This document shows, piece after piece, positions 45,680-54,301 of a stretch of DNA of 64,000 bases. The notes beneath the pieces are model-generated. The model saw nothing but the letters and a program-made list of their open reading frames with translations. It was not told where the DNA came from and did no database searches. The number at the start of each line of letters is the position of its first letter. Within the stretch, counting starts at the first letter, position 1. The DNA is from a candidate division WOR-1 bacterium RIFOXYB2_FULL_46_45 (GTDB lineage Bacteria > Margulisbacteria > WOR-1 > XYC2-FULL-46-14), in assembly GCA_001771585.1 (NCBI GenBank), contig MEUE01000001.1:379789-443788 (forward strand), read 5' to 3'. The translations under genes were made by a program, and so were the position numbers.

Positions 45680-47593
45680 ATGGAAAAAGATTTTTTTGGG
45701 TTTCCACTTGTCCCGATCAACGAAGCGGAAGAACGCTTAAAAGCCAAAGCCACCAGGGGAATCGCCTATTTTTCGATGGAGTTCGGGTTGGCGCCAAGTT
45801 TTTATAACACCTTTAAACCCGGCGCGAAAGTTTCACCGCTTAATATCTCAACCGGCCATGAGGTCTTTTCCAATATGAAGGATATGGATTACTATCACCT
45901 TTTGCCGGTCAAAAATTTAATCGACCTGCCGATCTACAGCGGCGGCCTGGGGGTTCTGGCGGGAGACGCGCTCAAATCGTCCGCGGACCTGGGGCTCCCG
46001 TTGGCGGGGATTGGAATCCTTTGGCACAAAGGGTATTTTCACCAAAAATTCTGGTTCCGTTCCGGAGGCCAGATCCCGGAAGAGACCACCTGGGATCCCG
46101 ATTCATATCCCGGACTGATTCGCCTGAAGCCGACGGTTGAAATAACCCTAAGCGGCCAAAAGCTGATCTTAAATCTCTGGAAATATTATGTCTTTTCTTA
46201 CGACCGTAAAAAAGTTGTGCCTCTGATACTTCTGGATGCCAACACCGATGAAAACCCCGAATATTTTAGGGAGCTGACCGACCAGCTTTACCGCTCAACC
46301 AACAACTGGATCAAGATCGCGCAACGGATGATTTTGGGGATCGGCGGGGTTAAGGCGCTTGACACGCTCGGCTATTCGATTGCGACCTATCATCTAAACG
46401 AAGGACACGCCGCTTTCGCGGCGGTAGAAAAGCGGGAAGGGACCTTCTCCTACACCTGCCACACTCCGGTTGAAGCGGGACACGACCGTTTTGATTTGCA
46501 GGAATTGGAGGCGGCGCTCGGGAAAGACGGGACCGATTTTATCAGGAAGTACGGGCGGGACGAAAAGCACCACAACCTGGCCAACTTAACCGTTTTGGCT
46601 TTAAACCGGAGCGGAAAAGCAAATACCGTTTCCAAAAAACATAACGACGTAACCCATCTGCAGTTTCCCAATCACAAAACAAAGATCGACAATGTCACCA
46701 ACGGGGTCCACACTTTTACCTGGATTTCGGAACCGATTTCTAATTTGTTAAAAAAATATAAAGAGAAGATCGGCGACTGGGAAGCGAACCCGAAACTCCT
46801 GCTCAAAACCGAATATTTGAAGAACGACCCGGAATTTCGCAAGGAGCTCTGGCAGGCACATTTAAAGAACAAGGAACACCTGGCAAAATTACTGAAACAT
46901 TGGTTTTTTGAAAAAGATGTTTTTACGATCGCTTGGGCAAGGAGGATCGCCATCTACAAGCGGCCGGGGCTTTTGCTGGAGGAGACGAGCCATTTGATCG
47001 ATATCGCCAAAAAGTACGGCCCGCTCCAGATTGTGATTGCCGGCAAGGCCCACCCCGCCGATGTCCCCGCCTCCCTCCACATGGACCAGATGCTGGAAAA
47101 GATCAATTTCCTAAACGGGGAACGAAAATATTTGCGGATCTGTTTTTTGGAAAATTATGATACCTCTTTCGCCCGGTTTTTAACCGGTTCGGTTGATGTC
47201 TGGCTCAACAACCCGCTCCCCCCGTTTGAGGCCTCCGGAACCAGCGGGATGAAGGCGATTGTAAACGGGGTCCTGCAGTTGAGCACGCTCGACGGTTGGA
47301 TTGTGGAAGCGGCCGATAAAAACATCGGGAAGATTTTCGGTTATACCCCAAAAGAAGGCGAGATCGGCCAGGAGACCAATCTCCGGCTGAAAGAAGACTC
47401 AAAAGAACTTTACAAAAACCTGGACGACCTGGTCCATTTATATTATGGGACGGCGGAAGGCAAAATCAGCCTCAACGAATCGGGCTGGATCGATATGATG
47501 ATCAACTGCATTTCCCAGGCCGGCGTCTTCAATACCCACCGGATGATTGAAGAGTATAATGAGAAGATTTGGGAATCCTCAAAACAACCCTGA
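45680..47593 (+). CDS. glgP: Alpha-glucan phosphorylase (short GT35)
   Basis: Releases glucose-1-phosphate from glycogen or maltodextrin. It has the N-terminal YFSMEFGLAPSF, the GGLGVLAGDALKSSADLGLP glycine loop, NEGHAAFAAVE, and the PLP-lysine segment ASGTSGMKAIVNG. At 637 residues it belongs to the short bacterial/archaeal type, not the 800-residue enteric type. It stands alone; no other glycogen gene is near. Confidence 0.92.
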   Translation: MEKDFFGFPLVPINEAEERLKAKATRGIAYFSMEFGLAPSFYNTFKPGAKVSPLNISTGHEVFSNMKDMDYYHLLPVKNLIDLPIYSGGLGVLAGDALKSSADLGLPLAGIGILWHKGYFHQKFWFRSGGQIPEETTWDPDSYPGLIRLKPTVEITLSGQKLILNLWKYYVFSYDRKKVVPLILLDANTDENPEYFRELTDQLYRSTNNWIKIAQRMILGIGGVKALDTLGYSIATYHLNEGHAAFAAVEKREGTFSYTCHTPVEAGHDRFDLQELEAALGKDGTDFIRKYGRDEKHHNLANLTVLALNRSGKANTVSKKHNDVTHLQFPNHKTKIDNVTNGVHTFTWISEPISNLLKKYKEKIGDWEANPKLLLKTEYLKNDPEFRKELWQAHLKNKEHLAKLLKHWFFEKDVFTIAWARRIAIYKRPGLLLEETSHLIDIAKKYGPLQIVIAGKAHPADVPASLHMDQMLEKINFLNGERKYLRICFLENYDTSFARFLTGSVDVWLNNPLPPFEASGTSGMKAIVNGVLQLSTLDGWIVEAADKNIGKIFGYTPKEGEIGQETNLRLKEDSKELYKNLDDLVHLYYGTAEGKISLNESGWIDMMINCISQAGVFNTHRMIEEYNEKIWESSKQP

Positions 47594-47650
47594 TCCCTCC
47601 CCATCGAAAAACATCTGAAATTTCTTGCTGAAACCATAAGATATAAAAGC

Positions 47651-48511
47651 ATGAGAATGAGCCAAATAATAAGCCGCCACGATGTGTTTTTAGTTGATAA
47701 CTACGGTGTCTTGAAAACCGCCAGCGGACCGATTGCAGGAACAAACAAAATCATTCGCGCAATTCAAGATCAGGGGAAAAGAGCCATTTTACTCTCCAAT
47801 ACTGCGTCGGAATCTCCGCGACATATACAACAAGACCTGGAAACAAAAGGAGTATATCTTGAAGAAAAAGACATAGTAACTTCAGGGATGGTGCTTAAAC
47901 CTTATTTTTCCCAACATGGATTAGTAGGAAAGCGCATCTTTAATCTTGGCAATGACGGTGGCGCGGAATATATCCGTAACGCCGGAGGATCGGTTTTAAG
48001 TCGGGAGGCTGTGCTGGCGGATAAAAAACTGGCGGAGGTCGTAGTCGTTACCCGACACAAGCTAACCGCAGAATCCGCGAATCTTATCCCTGCGGCGCTA
48101 ATCGAAGCGGCAATCAACATCTTGCGCTACGGACCTGAAGTACAGGGAATTATTGCCAATCCGGACAAAACGGTACCGTTAAACAACGCCGAAGTCAGGC
48201 TGGGACCGGGTTCAATGGGATTGATAGTTGAAGCCTGTTCCGAACGGCTGCTGGTTTGGCTCGGCAAGCCCCACCGGCCAATTTACGATTTCGCATTCTC
48301 TCTGGTTCCGGATGTACCAAAAGAAAGGATTTTAATGGTGGACGATTCTCTGGAATATGGCATCCAGGGCGCTTGCAATGCCGGAATTCAAAGCCTGCTG
48401 GTTTTGACCGGCAACACTACAAACCAAGAGCAAATCAAAAGGTCTCCTTTTAAACCCAACTACGTGGCAGGGTCTTTTACGTTGGATGCAAAGGTAAACG
48501 CTTGGTCTTAA
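47651..48511 (+). CDS. HAD-IIA family protein with atypical motif I
   Basis: 286 residues. HAD nucleophile motif is LVDNYGVLKT, where D16 is kept but the usual second Asp of DxDG is Tyr, as in the DxWG-type subgroup (TIGR01459-like) rather than typical phosphatases. Motif II LLSNTA and motif III/IV GKPHRPIYDFA and ILMVDDSLEYGIQGACNAG fit HAD-IIA. The substrate is unknown. A TATAAA lies just before the ATG. Independently transcribed downstream of glgP. Confidence 0.85.
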   Translation: MRMSQIISRHDVFLVDNYGVLKTASGPIAGTNKIIRAIQDQGKRAILLSNTASESPRHIQQDLETKGVYLEEKDIVTSGMVLKPYFSQHGLVGKRIFNLGNDGGAEYIRNAGGSVLSREAVLADKKLAEVVVVTRHKLTAESANLIPAALIEAAINILRYGPEVQGIIANPDKTVPLNNAEVRLGPGSMGLIVEACSERLLVWLGKPHRPIYDFAFSLVPDVPKERILMVDDSLEYGIQGACNAGIQSLLVLTGNTTNQEQIKRSPFKPNYVAGSFTLDAKVNAWS

Positions 48512-48526
48512 GTTTACTAAAAAAGT

Positions 48527-48595
48527 CTTTAGTTCCAGTTTGAGTCTTTAGTCTTGAGACCACTACTCAAGACTCACACTATTGCTCAAGACTCA
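48527..48595. repeat. Word repeats and hairpin between HAD gene and tRNA-Gln
   Basis: AGTCTTGAG-ACCACTA-CTCAAGACT forms a nine-base stem, and CTCAAGACTCA occurs again 10 bases further. No T-run, so it is not a standard terminator. A second AT-rich word repeat of the CTTTAAGCTTTGAGC type lies at 48668-48747, on the other side of the tRNA. Confidence 0.55.
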
Positions 48596-48666
48596 TTGGG
48601 GGACAGGGATTTGAACCCCGATACGCAGCTCCAGAGGCTGCAGTCCTACCGTTAGACGATCCCCCA
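48596..48666 (-). tRNA. tRNA-Gln (CUG anticodon)
   Basis: Full cloverleaf on the minus strand: acceptor TGGGGGA/TCCCCCA, anticodon stem GCAGC/GCTGC with loop CTCTGGA (anticodon CUG), T-arm GGGGTTCAAATCCC. The U1-A72 pair is typical of tRNA-Gln. 3' CCA is not encoded (TGA follows the discriminator A). Confidence 0.93.
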
Positions 48667-48747
48667 ACGAAAATAAATTCAAAGTTTAAAACTCAAAGCT
48701 AAAAAATAATGTACATTAATTTTGATCTTTACACTTTAAGCTTTGAG

Positions 48748-48993
48748 CTAATAAGGCAGTCTCCACCACTGTGGTCTAACCACCAGAATATACCCGCCAT
48801 ACAGGATCACAAATACACTGATCCCCAAAAAGATTCTATAGAAAACTGAATCCGGTTCAAGGAAACGCCTGCGCACCCAGAGGGCGAACAAAAGCGCCAG
48901 GATGCCGACAATAACCGCCGCGCCGCCCTTAAAAAGCGGATTCATATTCGTGAATTCAATAATCTTTATCCCCAACGCGTGCTTCTCAATCAT
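48748..48993 (-). CDS. Small membrane protein (81 aa)
   Basis: 81 residues with two hydrophobic helices (about 24-42 and 52-70) separated by RRRFLEPDSVFYR. No family recognised. It is divergent from nadB, and the palindromic TATAATTATA between them can serve as -10 for both directions. The inner ATG at residue 17 is an alternative start. Composition and promoter support a real gene. Confidence 0.6.
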   Translation of the reverse strand: MIEKHALGIKIIEFTNMNPLFKGGAAVIVGILALLFALWVRRRFLEPDSVFYRIFLGISVFVILYGGYILVVRPQWWRLPY

Positions 48994-48999
48994 ATCTGT

Positions 49000-49009
49000 T
49001 ATAATTATA
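49000..49009. promoter_or_regulatory. Palindromic divergent -10 (TATAATTATA)
   Basis: TATAAT on the plus strand (49000-49005) ends six bases before the nadB ATG at 49012. The same palindrome gives TATAAT on the minus strand 10 bases before the 81-residue gene. Both mRNAs would be leaderless or nearly so. Confidence 0.65.
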
Positions 49010-49011
49010 GC

Positions 49012-50523
49012 ATGCCTCGCGAATGTGACATATTAATTATCGGCGCCGGGATCGCCGGACTCCGTGCCGCCTTGACCGCTTCAAAATACGGAAAAGTAAT
49101 CCTGCTGACCAAAGGAAAAATCGGCGAATCGGCCACCGAAAAGGCGCAAGGGGGAATCGCCGCCGCTATTGACCATATCAGGGATTCAACCGATTTTCAT
49201 TTTGAAGACACCATCAAGGCCGGAGCGGGACTCTGCAATAAAGAAGCGGTCAGGATCCTGGTTGACGAAGGGGTCGACCGGGTAAAAGAGCTGATCGAAA
49301 TGGGAGCGCAATTCGATCGGGCCGAGACTGAAGGGGGCTTTGCGCTTGCCCTTGAAGGGGCACATAAGCAAAGAAGGATACTTCACGCAGGGGATGCCAC
49401 CGGAGCGGAGATAGAAAAGACCCTCGGCTACAATGTAATTAAAGAAGGGCTGGTTGAAGTCCATCCCCTTACCATGGGGGTAAAACTTCTGGTAAAAGAT
49501 AACCGCTGCTTCGGAGCGATTGCAACTGATGAAACCTACTACTCAAAAGCAACCATCCTGGCCACCGGCGGCGTCTGCCAGATATACCTTTATAATACCA
49601 ATCCGGAAGTCGCTACCGGCGACGGGATCGCGATGGCGTACGAAGCGGGGGCGGAAGTTGCCGACATGGAATTTGTCCAGTTTCACCCCACTACTCTTGT
49701 CCATTCCAAAGAATTTGAAGATATCGTCGCCCTCCCCCAGTTTTTAATCTCTGAAGCGGTGCGCGGAGAAGGCGGAATTCTTTTAAATAATAAAGGGGAA
49801 CGATTTGTCTCCGAACTGGCTCCCCGCGATATCGTTTCGCGCGCGATTGTCGAAGAGATGGAAAAGACCAAAAGCGAACACGTCTTTTTGAAGCTGGAGA
49901 TGAAACCGGAAAAAATCAAAAAGCGTTTTCCGGTAATTTATAAGACCTGCCTGGAGCGCGGGCTTGATATAACACAAGAGATGATCCCGGTCGCCCCCGG
50001 CGCCCACTATTTTATGGGAGGAATAAAAACGGACGTTAACGGAAAAACCAGCATTGAAAATCTTTTTGCCGCCGGCGAATGCGCCTCCGCCGGAGTCCAC
50101 GGGGCCAACCGCCTCGCCTCCAATTCCCTTTTGGACGGGCTGGTCTTCGGCCACCGCGCGGCGGAAAGCGCCAAAGAATGCCTCTCACAAAAGATTCAAA
50201 AAATAAAAGAAGATTTTGACGCCGGAACCGGGAAGTTGGGAAACAAGGAACTAATGCGTTCCAGCCTGGCGCTAAAAACGATCATGTGGAAAAATGTCGG
50301 GATTGTGCGGTCGGCAGAATCCTTAAACGACGCCCTTGAAAAGCTGGAAAAACAAAACGTAACCGATATAGAGCTTAAAAACATGCTTTGCGTTTCCAAG
50401 CTGATAACCCGCGCGGCATTTGACCGGATGGAATCGCGCGGAGCGCACTTTAGGTCCGATTATCCAAAAACAGACGATACCAACTGGAATAAACATTTGA
50501 CTTATAGTAAAATGGCGGCATGA
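49012..50523 (+). CDS. nadB: L-aspartate oxidase
   Basis: Makes iminoaspartate for NAD synthesis. The FAD site IIGAGIAGLRAAL is at the N-terminus, followed by KAQGGIAAA; substrate blocks HTTGD-like RRILHAGDATG, FVQFHPT, LISEAVRGEGG and the HGANRLASNSLLDGLVFG stretch fit NadB rather than succinate dehydrogenase (no linked FrdB). The frame opens at 48979, but the ATG at 49012 follows the -10 box and begins the conserved part. 503 residues. nadA and nadC are not in the window. Confidence 0.94.
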   Translation: MPRECDILIIGAGIAGLRAALTASKYGKVILLTKGKIGESATEKAQGGIAAAIDHIRDSTDFHFEDTIKAGAGLCNKEAVRILVDEGVDRVKELIEMGAQFDRAETEGGFALALEGAHKQRRILHAGDATGAEIEKTLGYNVIKEGLVEVHPLTMGVKLLVKDNRCFGAIATDETYYSKATILATGGVCQIYLYNTNPEVATGDGIAMAYEAGAEVADMEFVQFHPTTLVHSKEFEDIVALPQFLISEAVRGEGGILLNNKGERFVSELAPRDIVSRAIVEEMEKTKSEHVFLKLEMKPEKIKKRFPVIYKTCLERGLDITQEMIPVAPGAHYFMGGIKTDVNGKTSIENLFAAGECASAGVHGANRLASNSLLDGLVFGHRAAESAKECLSQKIQKIKEDFDAGTGKLGNKELMRSSLALKTIMWKNVGIVRSAESLNDALEKLEKQNVTDIELKNMLCVSKLITRAAFDRMESRGAHFRSDYPKTDDTNWNKHLTYSKMAA

Positions 50524-51542
50524 TAAACAATAAAATCCTGATTCGCGTTATGATCTGCCTTCTTTTGGCCGCTTTTCTCTATTATATCCGCGACACCCTT
50601 TTTCCGGTCATCGCTTCTTTTATCTTGTTTTACATTTTAAATCCGCTGGCAACACTGCTCTCCAAAAAAAAGAAAAACTGGCCCGGGGTCAACATCCACA
50701 TCGCGATCCTTTTTTCTTTTACCGTAACCGCCGGAATTGTTTATCTTTTCTTTCGCTTTTTAATCCCGCCGCTGGCAAACGAATTTAAGGTATTCGTCCG
50801 CAATCTTCCGGTTTATTTGGCTACCACTCAAAAAATATTAAACAATTTTCAGGGGTGGTACACCGGCTATGACCTGCCCAATACGGTTAATGGAATGATC
50901 GGATCCGGCATTAAAAACCTTATCAATACAATAGTATCTCTGGGAAACTCTTTCATAAAAAGCATCCTTTCCATGGCGGGACAGCTTTTGAAAATAATTA
51001 TCATCCCGATCTTTACCTATTATCTTTTAAAAGACAAGGAGAAGCTAAAAGCCGGCCTGCTGGAACTTCTTCCCAAAAACCACGGCCAGGAAAAATTTAG
51101 GAAAATTATCGGAAAGATAAACGAATCGCTAAACAACTATGTCAAAGCGATGTTCCTGCTTTGCGTCATCGTCGGCTCCTGCGCGGGGCTCGGACTGCAC
51201 TTTTTGGGTGTAAAATACGCGGGGATACTGGGATTGATCGCCGGGATAACCGAAGCGATCCCAATCATCGGTCCCTGGGTAGGCGCGGTGCCGGCAGTGA
51301 TGGTGGCTTTAATCTATGATCCGGTTTTGGCGCTTAAAGTAGCCTTATTGTTTTTTGTTATCCAACTTTTGGAAAATTCCCTGCTGGTACCAAAGGTTTT
51401 GGGCGGTTATTTAAACATCCATCCGATCGCAATCATAATCGGGATTTTGGTCCTGGGGAAGATCCTGGGGCCGTGGGGATTGTTCTTCGCTTCGCCGCTT
51501 TTGGCAATTATTAATATCGTTTACCACGAACTAAGAAGCTGA
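50520..51542 (+). CDS. AI-2E family transporter (PF01594)
   Basis: 340-residue membrane protein with about seven helices in the AI-2E/UPF0118 arrangement: two N-terminal helices, a long amphipathic section, and the C-terminal block GITEAIPIIGPWVGAVPAV followed by LVPKVLGGYLNIHPIAI. Known members export AI-2 or act in Na+/H+ exchange; the function here is open. The start overlaps nadB by four bases (ATGA), so it is translationally coupled. Confidence 0.9.
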   Translation: MINNKILIRVMICLLLAAFLYYIRDTLFPVIASFILFYILNPLATLLSKKKKNWPGVNIHIAILFSFTVTAGIVYLFFRFLIPPLANEFKVFVRNLPVYLATTQKILNNFQGWYTGYDLPNTVNGMIGSGIKNLINTIVSLGNSFIKSILSMAGQLLKIIIIPIFTYYLLKDKEKLKAGLLELLPKNHGQEKFRKIIGKINESLNNYVKAMFLLCVIVGSCAGLGLHFLGVKYAGILGLIAGITEAIPIIGPWVGAVPAVMVALIYDPVLALKVALLFFVIQLLENSLLVPKVLGGYLNIHPIAIIIGILVLGKILGPWGLFFASPLLAIINIVYHELRS

Positions 51543-52628
51543 TTTTTTAAAATGATGCTCTCTGGTTCCAACCATAAATAAGATCAAGGCGGCCAAGGCA
51601 ATCACCGCGCCATAGGTAAAAGAGACCGTCGCCCCGAAATTATCCCAAAGCAACCCGGCAATCGCGGTGGCGGGAAGAGCCGCCAAACCGATCGTCGTAT
51701 AGTATGCCCCGAAAGCGGCCCCTCTTTTTTCCTCCGGCGCAAGGTGCGCGATCAACGCCCTGGGCGCCACCTCCACAATCGCGGTGGCAACCCCGTAGAC
51801 AATAAAGAAAAGCCAAATCGGTCTGGCTCCCTCCGCAGAGGCAAAGCCAAGATGGGCAAAACAAAAAAGCAGGTAGCCGACGATTAAAATTTTACGAATC
51901 CCCACCCTTTCCAGTAAATACTCCACCGGACGGATAAATCCGGAATAAACCATGCCGTAGAGAAGATAAATAATCGGCACCAACGGTATCAGCAAGCCCA
52001 GTTCCGCGGCGCGTAAAATAAAAAGGACATAGCTGAATTTGGCAAGTTCAAAGAGCGCCGAAACAAAAAAGAACAATTTTAACCTTTTGCCCAACGATAA
52101 AGACAATTCTTTTTGCTTTTCCTTGCCGCCGATCTTCTTCCTGGCTTCTTTCATAAAAGCGGAGGCGGTCAGCATCCCCAAAATCGCGGGGATAACCGAA
52201 AGCCAGAAAATATTGCGGTATTGGGACAGAGCGTCCATCTTGAAATAACCGGCAAAGACAAAAAGAAGAAGCGAAGACAGTAGCGCTCCGCAAACCATTC
52301 CACTCCGGGAAACAGTCCGCTCCCCCCTTCCGATCCGGTCAAAAAAACGGACCGATAAGACCTGGTACCAAAAGTTGCTCAAGGCCAAAAACGGCTTTAC
52401 AACGGTTGAAAGAGTGTAGCCGATAACTATCAGCGGCTTCTGCTTCTCAACCCGCTCGGAAACCCAGCCCGAAACGGCCTTTAAAGCGGTTGAAGCGGTC
52501 TCCGCTATCCCTTCGATTATCCCAATCCAGGTCTTGGAAATATTTAACCCGGCCATAAAAAGAGGAAGGATCGACAGAACCATCTCGGAACCAACATCAA
52601 CAAGAAAACCGGCTATCCTTTGCGGCAT
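51531..52628 (-). CDS. MFS transporter with a short first half
   Basis: 365 residues, 10-11 hydrophobic segments. It resembles MFS proteins with the RFxDRIGKGxRTxPRDALIA loop, but here the sequence goes RFFDRIGRGERTVSRSGMVCG straight into the next helix; about 25 residues of the loop and start of the helix appear to be missing. Whether it transports is therefore uncertain. It is convergent with the AI-2E gene (12-base overlap) and nine bases after mutL. Confidence 0.75.
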   Translation of the reverse strand: MPQRIAGFLVDVGSEMVLSILPLFMAGLNISKTWIGIIEGIAETASTALKAVSGWVSERVEKQKPLIVIGYTLSTVVKPFLALSNFWYQVLSVRFFDRIGRGERTVSRSGMVCGALLSSLLLFVFAGYFKMDALSQYRNIFWLSVIPAILGMLTASAFMKEARKKIGGKEKQKELSLSLGKRLKLFFFVSALFELAKFSYVLFILRAAELGLLIPLVPIIYLLYGMVYSGFIRPVEYLLERVGIRKILIVGYLLFCFAHLGFASAEGARPIWLFFIVYGVATAIVEVAPRALIAHLAPEEKRGAAFGAYYTTIGLAALPATAIAGLLWDNFGATVSFTYGAVIALAALILFMVGTREHHFKKSAS

Positions 52629-52637
52629 TTTTTCCTC

Positions 52638-54227
52638 CTAGCGCCCGAACATCTTCTCAAAATCATTTTGCGTGATTTTTATCATTGTAGGTCTTCCGTG
52701 CGGACAGGTCAAGGGATTGGCGGTTTGATAGAGATCACGGATCAACCGGTTGATTTCCGCAACATTTAACGCATCCCCCGCCTTGACCGCCCCTTTGCAC
52801 GCCATGATTTTGAAGCGTTCTTCCCTGCTGTTTTTTACCAGTTCCGACAAAGTGTCTTTGATTACGACATTGGTTAAGATTGCCGGCACCGCGCGGAGGA
52901 TAAAAGAGTTCTTTCCAAAACCTTCAAGATCGAACCCGAGCTCTTTCAAACTATCGAGGTTTTCTTCAAGCAGGAGTGATTCTTCATGGGTAAATTCCAG
53001 TGCTTCCGGTACAAGTAAGTTTTGAGCAGCTTGCCCTGAGCTCTGTCGAAGGGTCAGGCAGTCGTAAAGAATCCTCTCGTGCGCCGCGTGCTGGTCGATT
53101 AGAACCAGATCGATTCCGTCGGTCGCAATAATGTAGGTTTTTTGAAATTGATAGATCGCCGTCAACGGTTGAATCGCGGTGACCGCGATCTCTACTTCTC
53201 CTATCTGTACCTGGTCCAACGGTTCCCAATTCGTAAAAGATGGAGCGGAAGAAACATTCTCCGTTACAACGGCAATGGAAAGTAGCGCCTGTTTGGCCGC
53301 CCGGTAGACCGCATCGAGAACATCTTTGGTCTTTAGGAACTTGACTTCCCGCTTGGAAGGATGGACATTGACGTCAACTTCCGTTGGATCAACTTCAATA
53401 AAGATAACCGCCACCGGATAGCGCCCGTTCGGAATCAAGGTGCGATAGGCCGCTTCAAAAGAAGAGAGAACCAAACCGTTCCGGACATATCTGCCGTTTA
53501 CAAAAAGCGATTCGTAATTTCTATCCACCCGCGATAAATTCGGCTTTGAGATGTAACCACCAACTCCGGCATCTTTGATTTCGATCAACTGCTTGGCAAT
53601 TTCGGCCCCATAGACTACCGCGATGGCATCGAGGAGTTTTCCGTTTCCCGAAGAAATATAAACGACCTTATCGTCGGCGACGTATTTAAATTTGACTCCC
53701 GGATTCGAAAGGATGAATTTTTCAATCAGAGACGAGATCTGGCTCAATTCGGTAAAATTGCTCTTTAAAAACTTCAGCCGCACGGGGACATTATAAAACA
53801 GGTTCTTTACGCTTATTGAGGTCCCTTCCGGCCCGCCGGTTGTTTCTTCTTTTTTAATTTTTCCTCCCTCAACCAGTATTTTGGTTCCTCCACTCTCCAA
53901 CTCCGTCTTACCGACCGAACAGATTGATGGGAGCGCTTCGCCGCGGAAGCCAAGTGTTTGGATATTGAAGAGATCGTCCAAGTTTGAAATTTTTGAGGTG
54001 GCGTGCCGTTCAACCGACAGTTTTAGTTCCTCGCGATTCATCCCGCTTCCATTGTCGGAAACCCGGATCAATTTCTTGCCGGCATCTTCGATTTCTATTG
54101 TAATTTGGGTCGCCTTCGCGTCAATCGCGTTTTCAACCAGCTCCTTCACGACGGAAGAGGGCCGTTCGATCACTTCCCCCGCGGCTATTTTGTTGACCAA
54201 ATCCGGCGGCAAAATCTTAATAAGCAT
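52638..54227 (-). CDS. mutL: DNA mismatch repair protein MutL
   Basis: GHKL ATPase linking MutS to the later steps of mismatch repair. Motifs: ENAIDAKAT, DNGSGM, ATSKI and TLGFRGEALPSI in the first 100 residues. The C-terminal DQHAAHERI and the ACKGAVKAGDAL and CPHGRPT segments suggest the zinc/endonuclease-type C-terminal domain, though the usual DQHAxxERxxxE is followed by a repeat insertion. The start at 54227 lies six bases after a TATAAT and skips a false hydrophobic extension. 529 residues. Confidence 0.94.
   Translation of the reverse strand: MLIKILPPDLVNKIAAGEVIERPSSVVKELVENAIDAKATQITIEIEDAGKKLIRVSDNGSGMNREELKLSVERHATSKISNLDDLFNIQTLGFRGEALPSICSVGKTELESGGTKILVEGGKIKKEETTGGPEGTSISVKNLFYNVPVRLKFLKSNFTELSQISSLIEKFILSNPGVKFKYVADDKVVYISSGNGKLLDAIAVVYGAEIAKQLIEIKDAGVGGYISKPNLSRVDRNYESLFVNGRYVRNGLVLSSFEAAYRTLIPNGRYPVAVIFIEVDPTEVDVNVHPSKREVKFLKTKDVLDAVYRAAKQALLSIAVVTENVSSAPSFTNWEPLDQVQIGEVEIAVTAIQPLTAIYQFQKTYIIATDGIDLVLIDQHAAHERILYDCLTLRQSSGQAAQNLLVPEALEFTHEESLLLEENLDSLKELGFDLEGFGKNSFILRAVPAILTNVVIKDTLSELVKNSREERFKIMACKGAVKAGDALNVAEINRLIRDLYQTANPLTCPHGRPTMIKITQNDFEKMFGR
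53027..53060. repeat. In-frame word repeat in mutL
   Basis: Contains CCCTTCGACAGAGCTCAGGG on the coding strand, read as TLRQSSGQAAQ at about residues 390-400. MutL proteins lack this segment. The same words are known to me from many environmental genomes. Confidence 0.7.
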
Positions 54228-54233
54228 GATTTT

Positions 54234-54239
54234 ATTATA
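54234..54239 (-). promoter_or_regulatory. -10 box giving a leaderless mutL mRNA
   Basis: TATAAT on the minus strand, six bases before the mutL ATG at 54227. No Shine-Dalgarno fits; the -35 is weak. Confidence 0.6.
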
Positions 54240-54301
54240 ACCTAAAATAACCTGAAATTTTAGCGAGTTTTTGACGAAATATATGTAGGAGGATAGCATA
54301 T

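Noticed and set aside
48541..48595. Rho-independent terminator after the HAD gene
   Set aside because: A stem is present but no T-run follows on the plus strand.
53027..53060. mutL repeat as an assembly error
   Set aside because: The insertion keeps the frame and similar in-frame words occur in six other genes, so a single error is unlikely, although raw reads would settle it.
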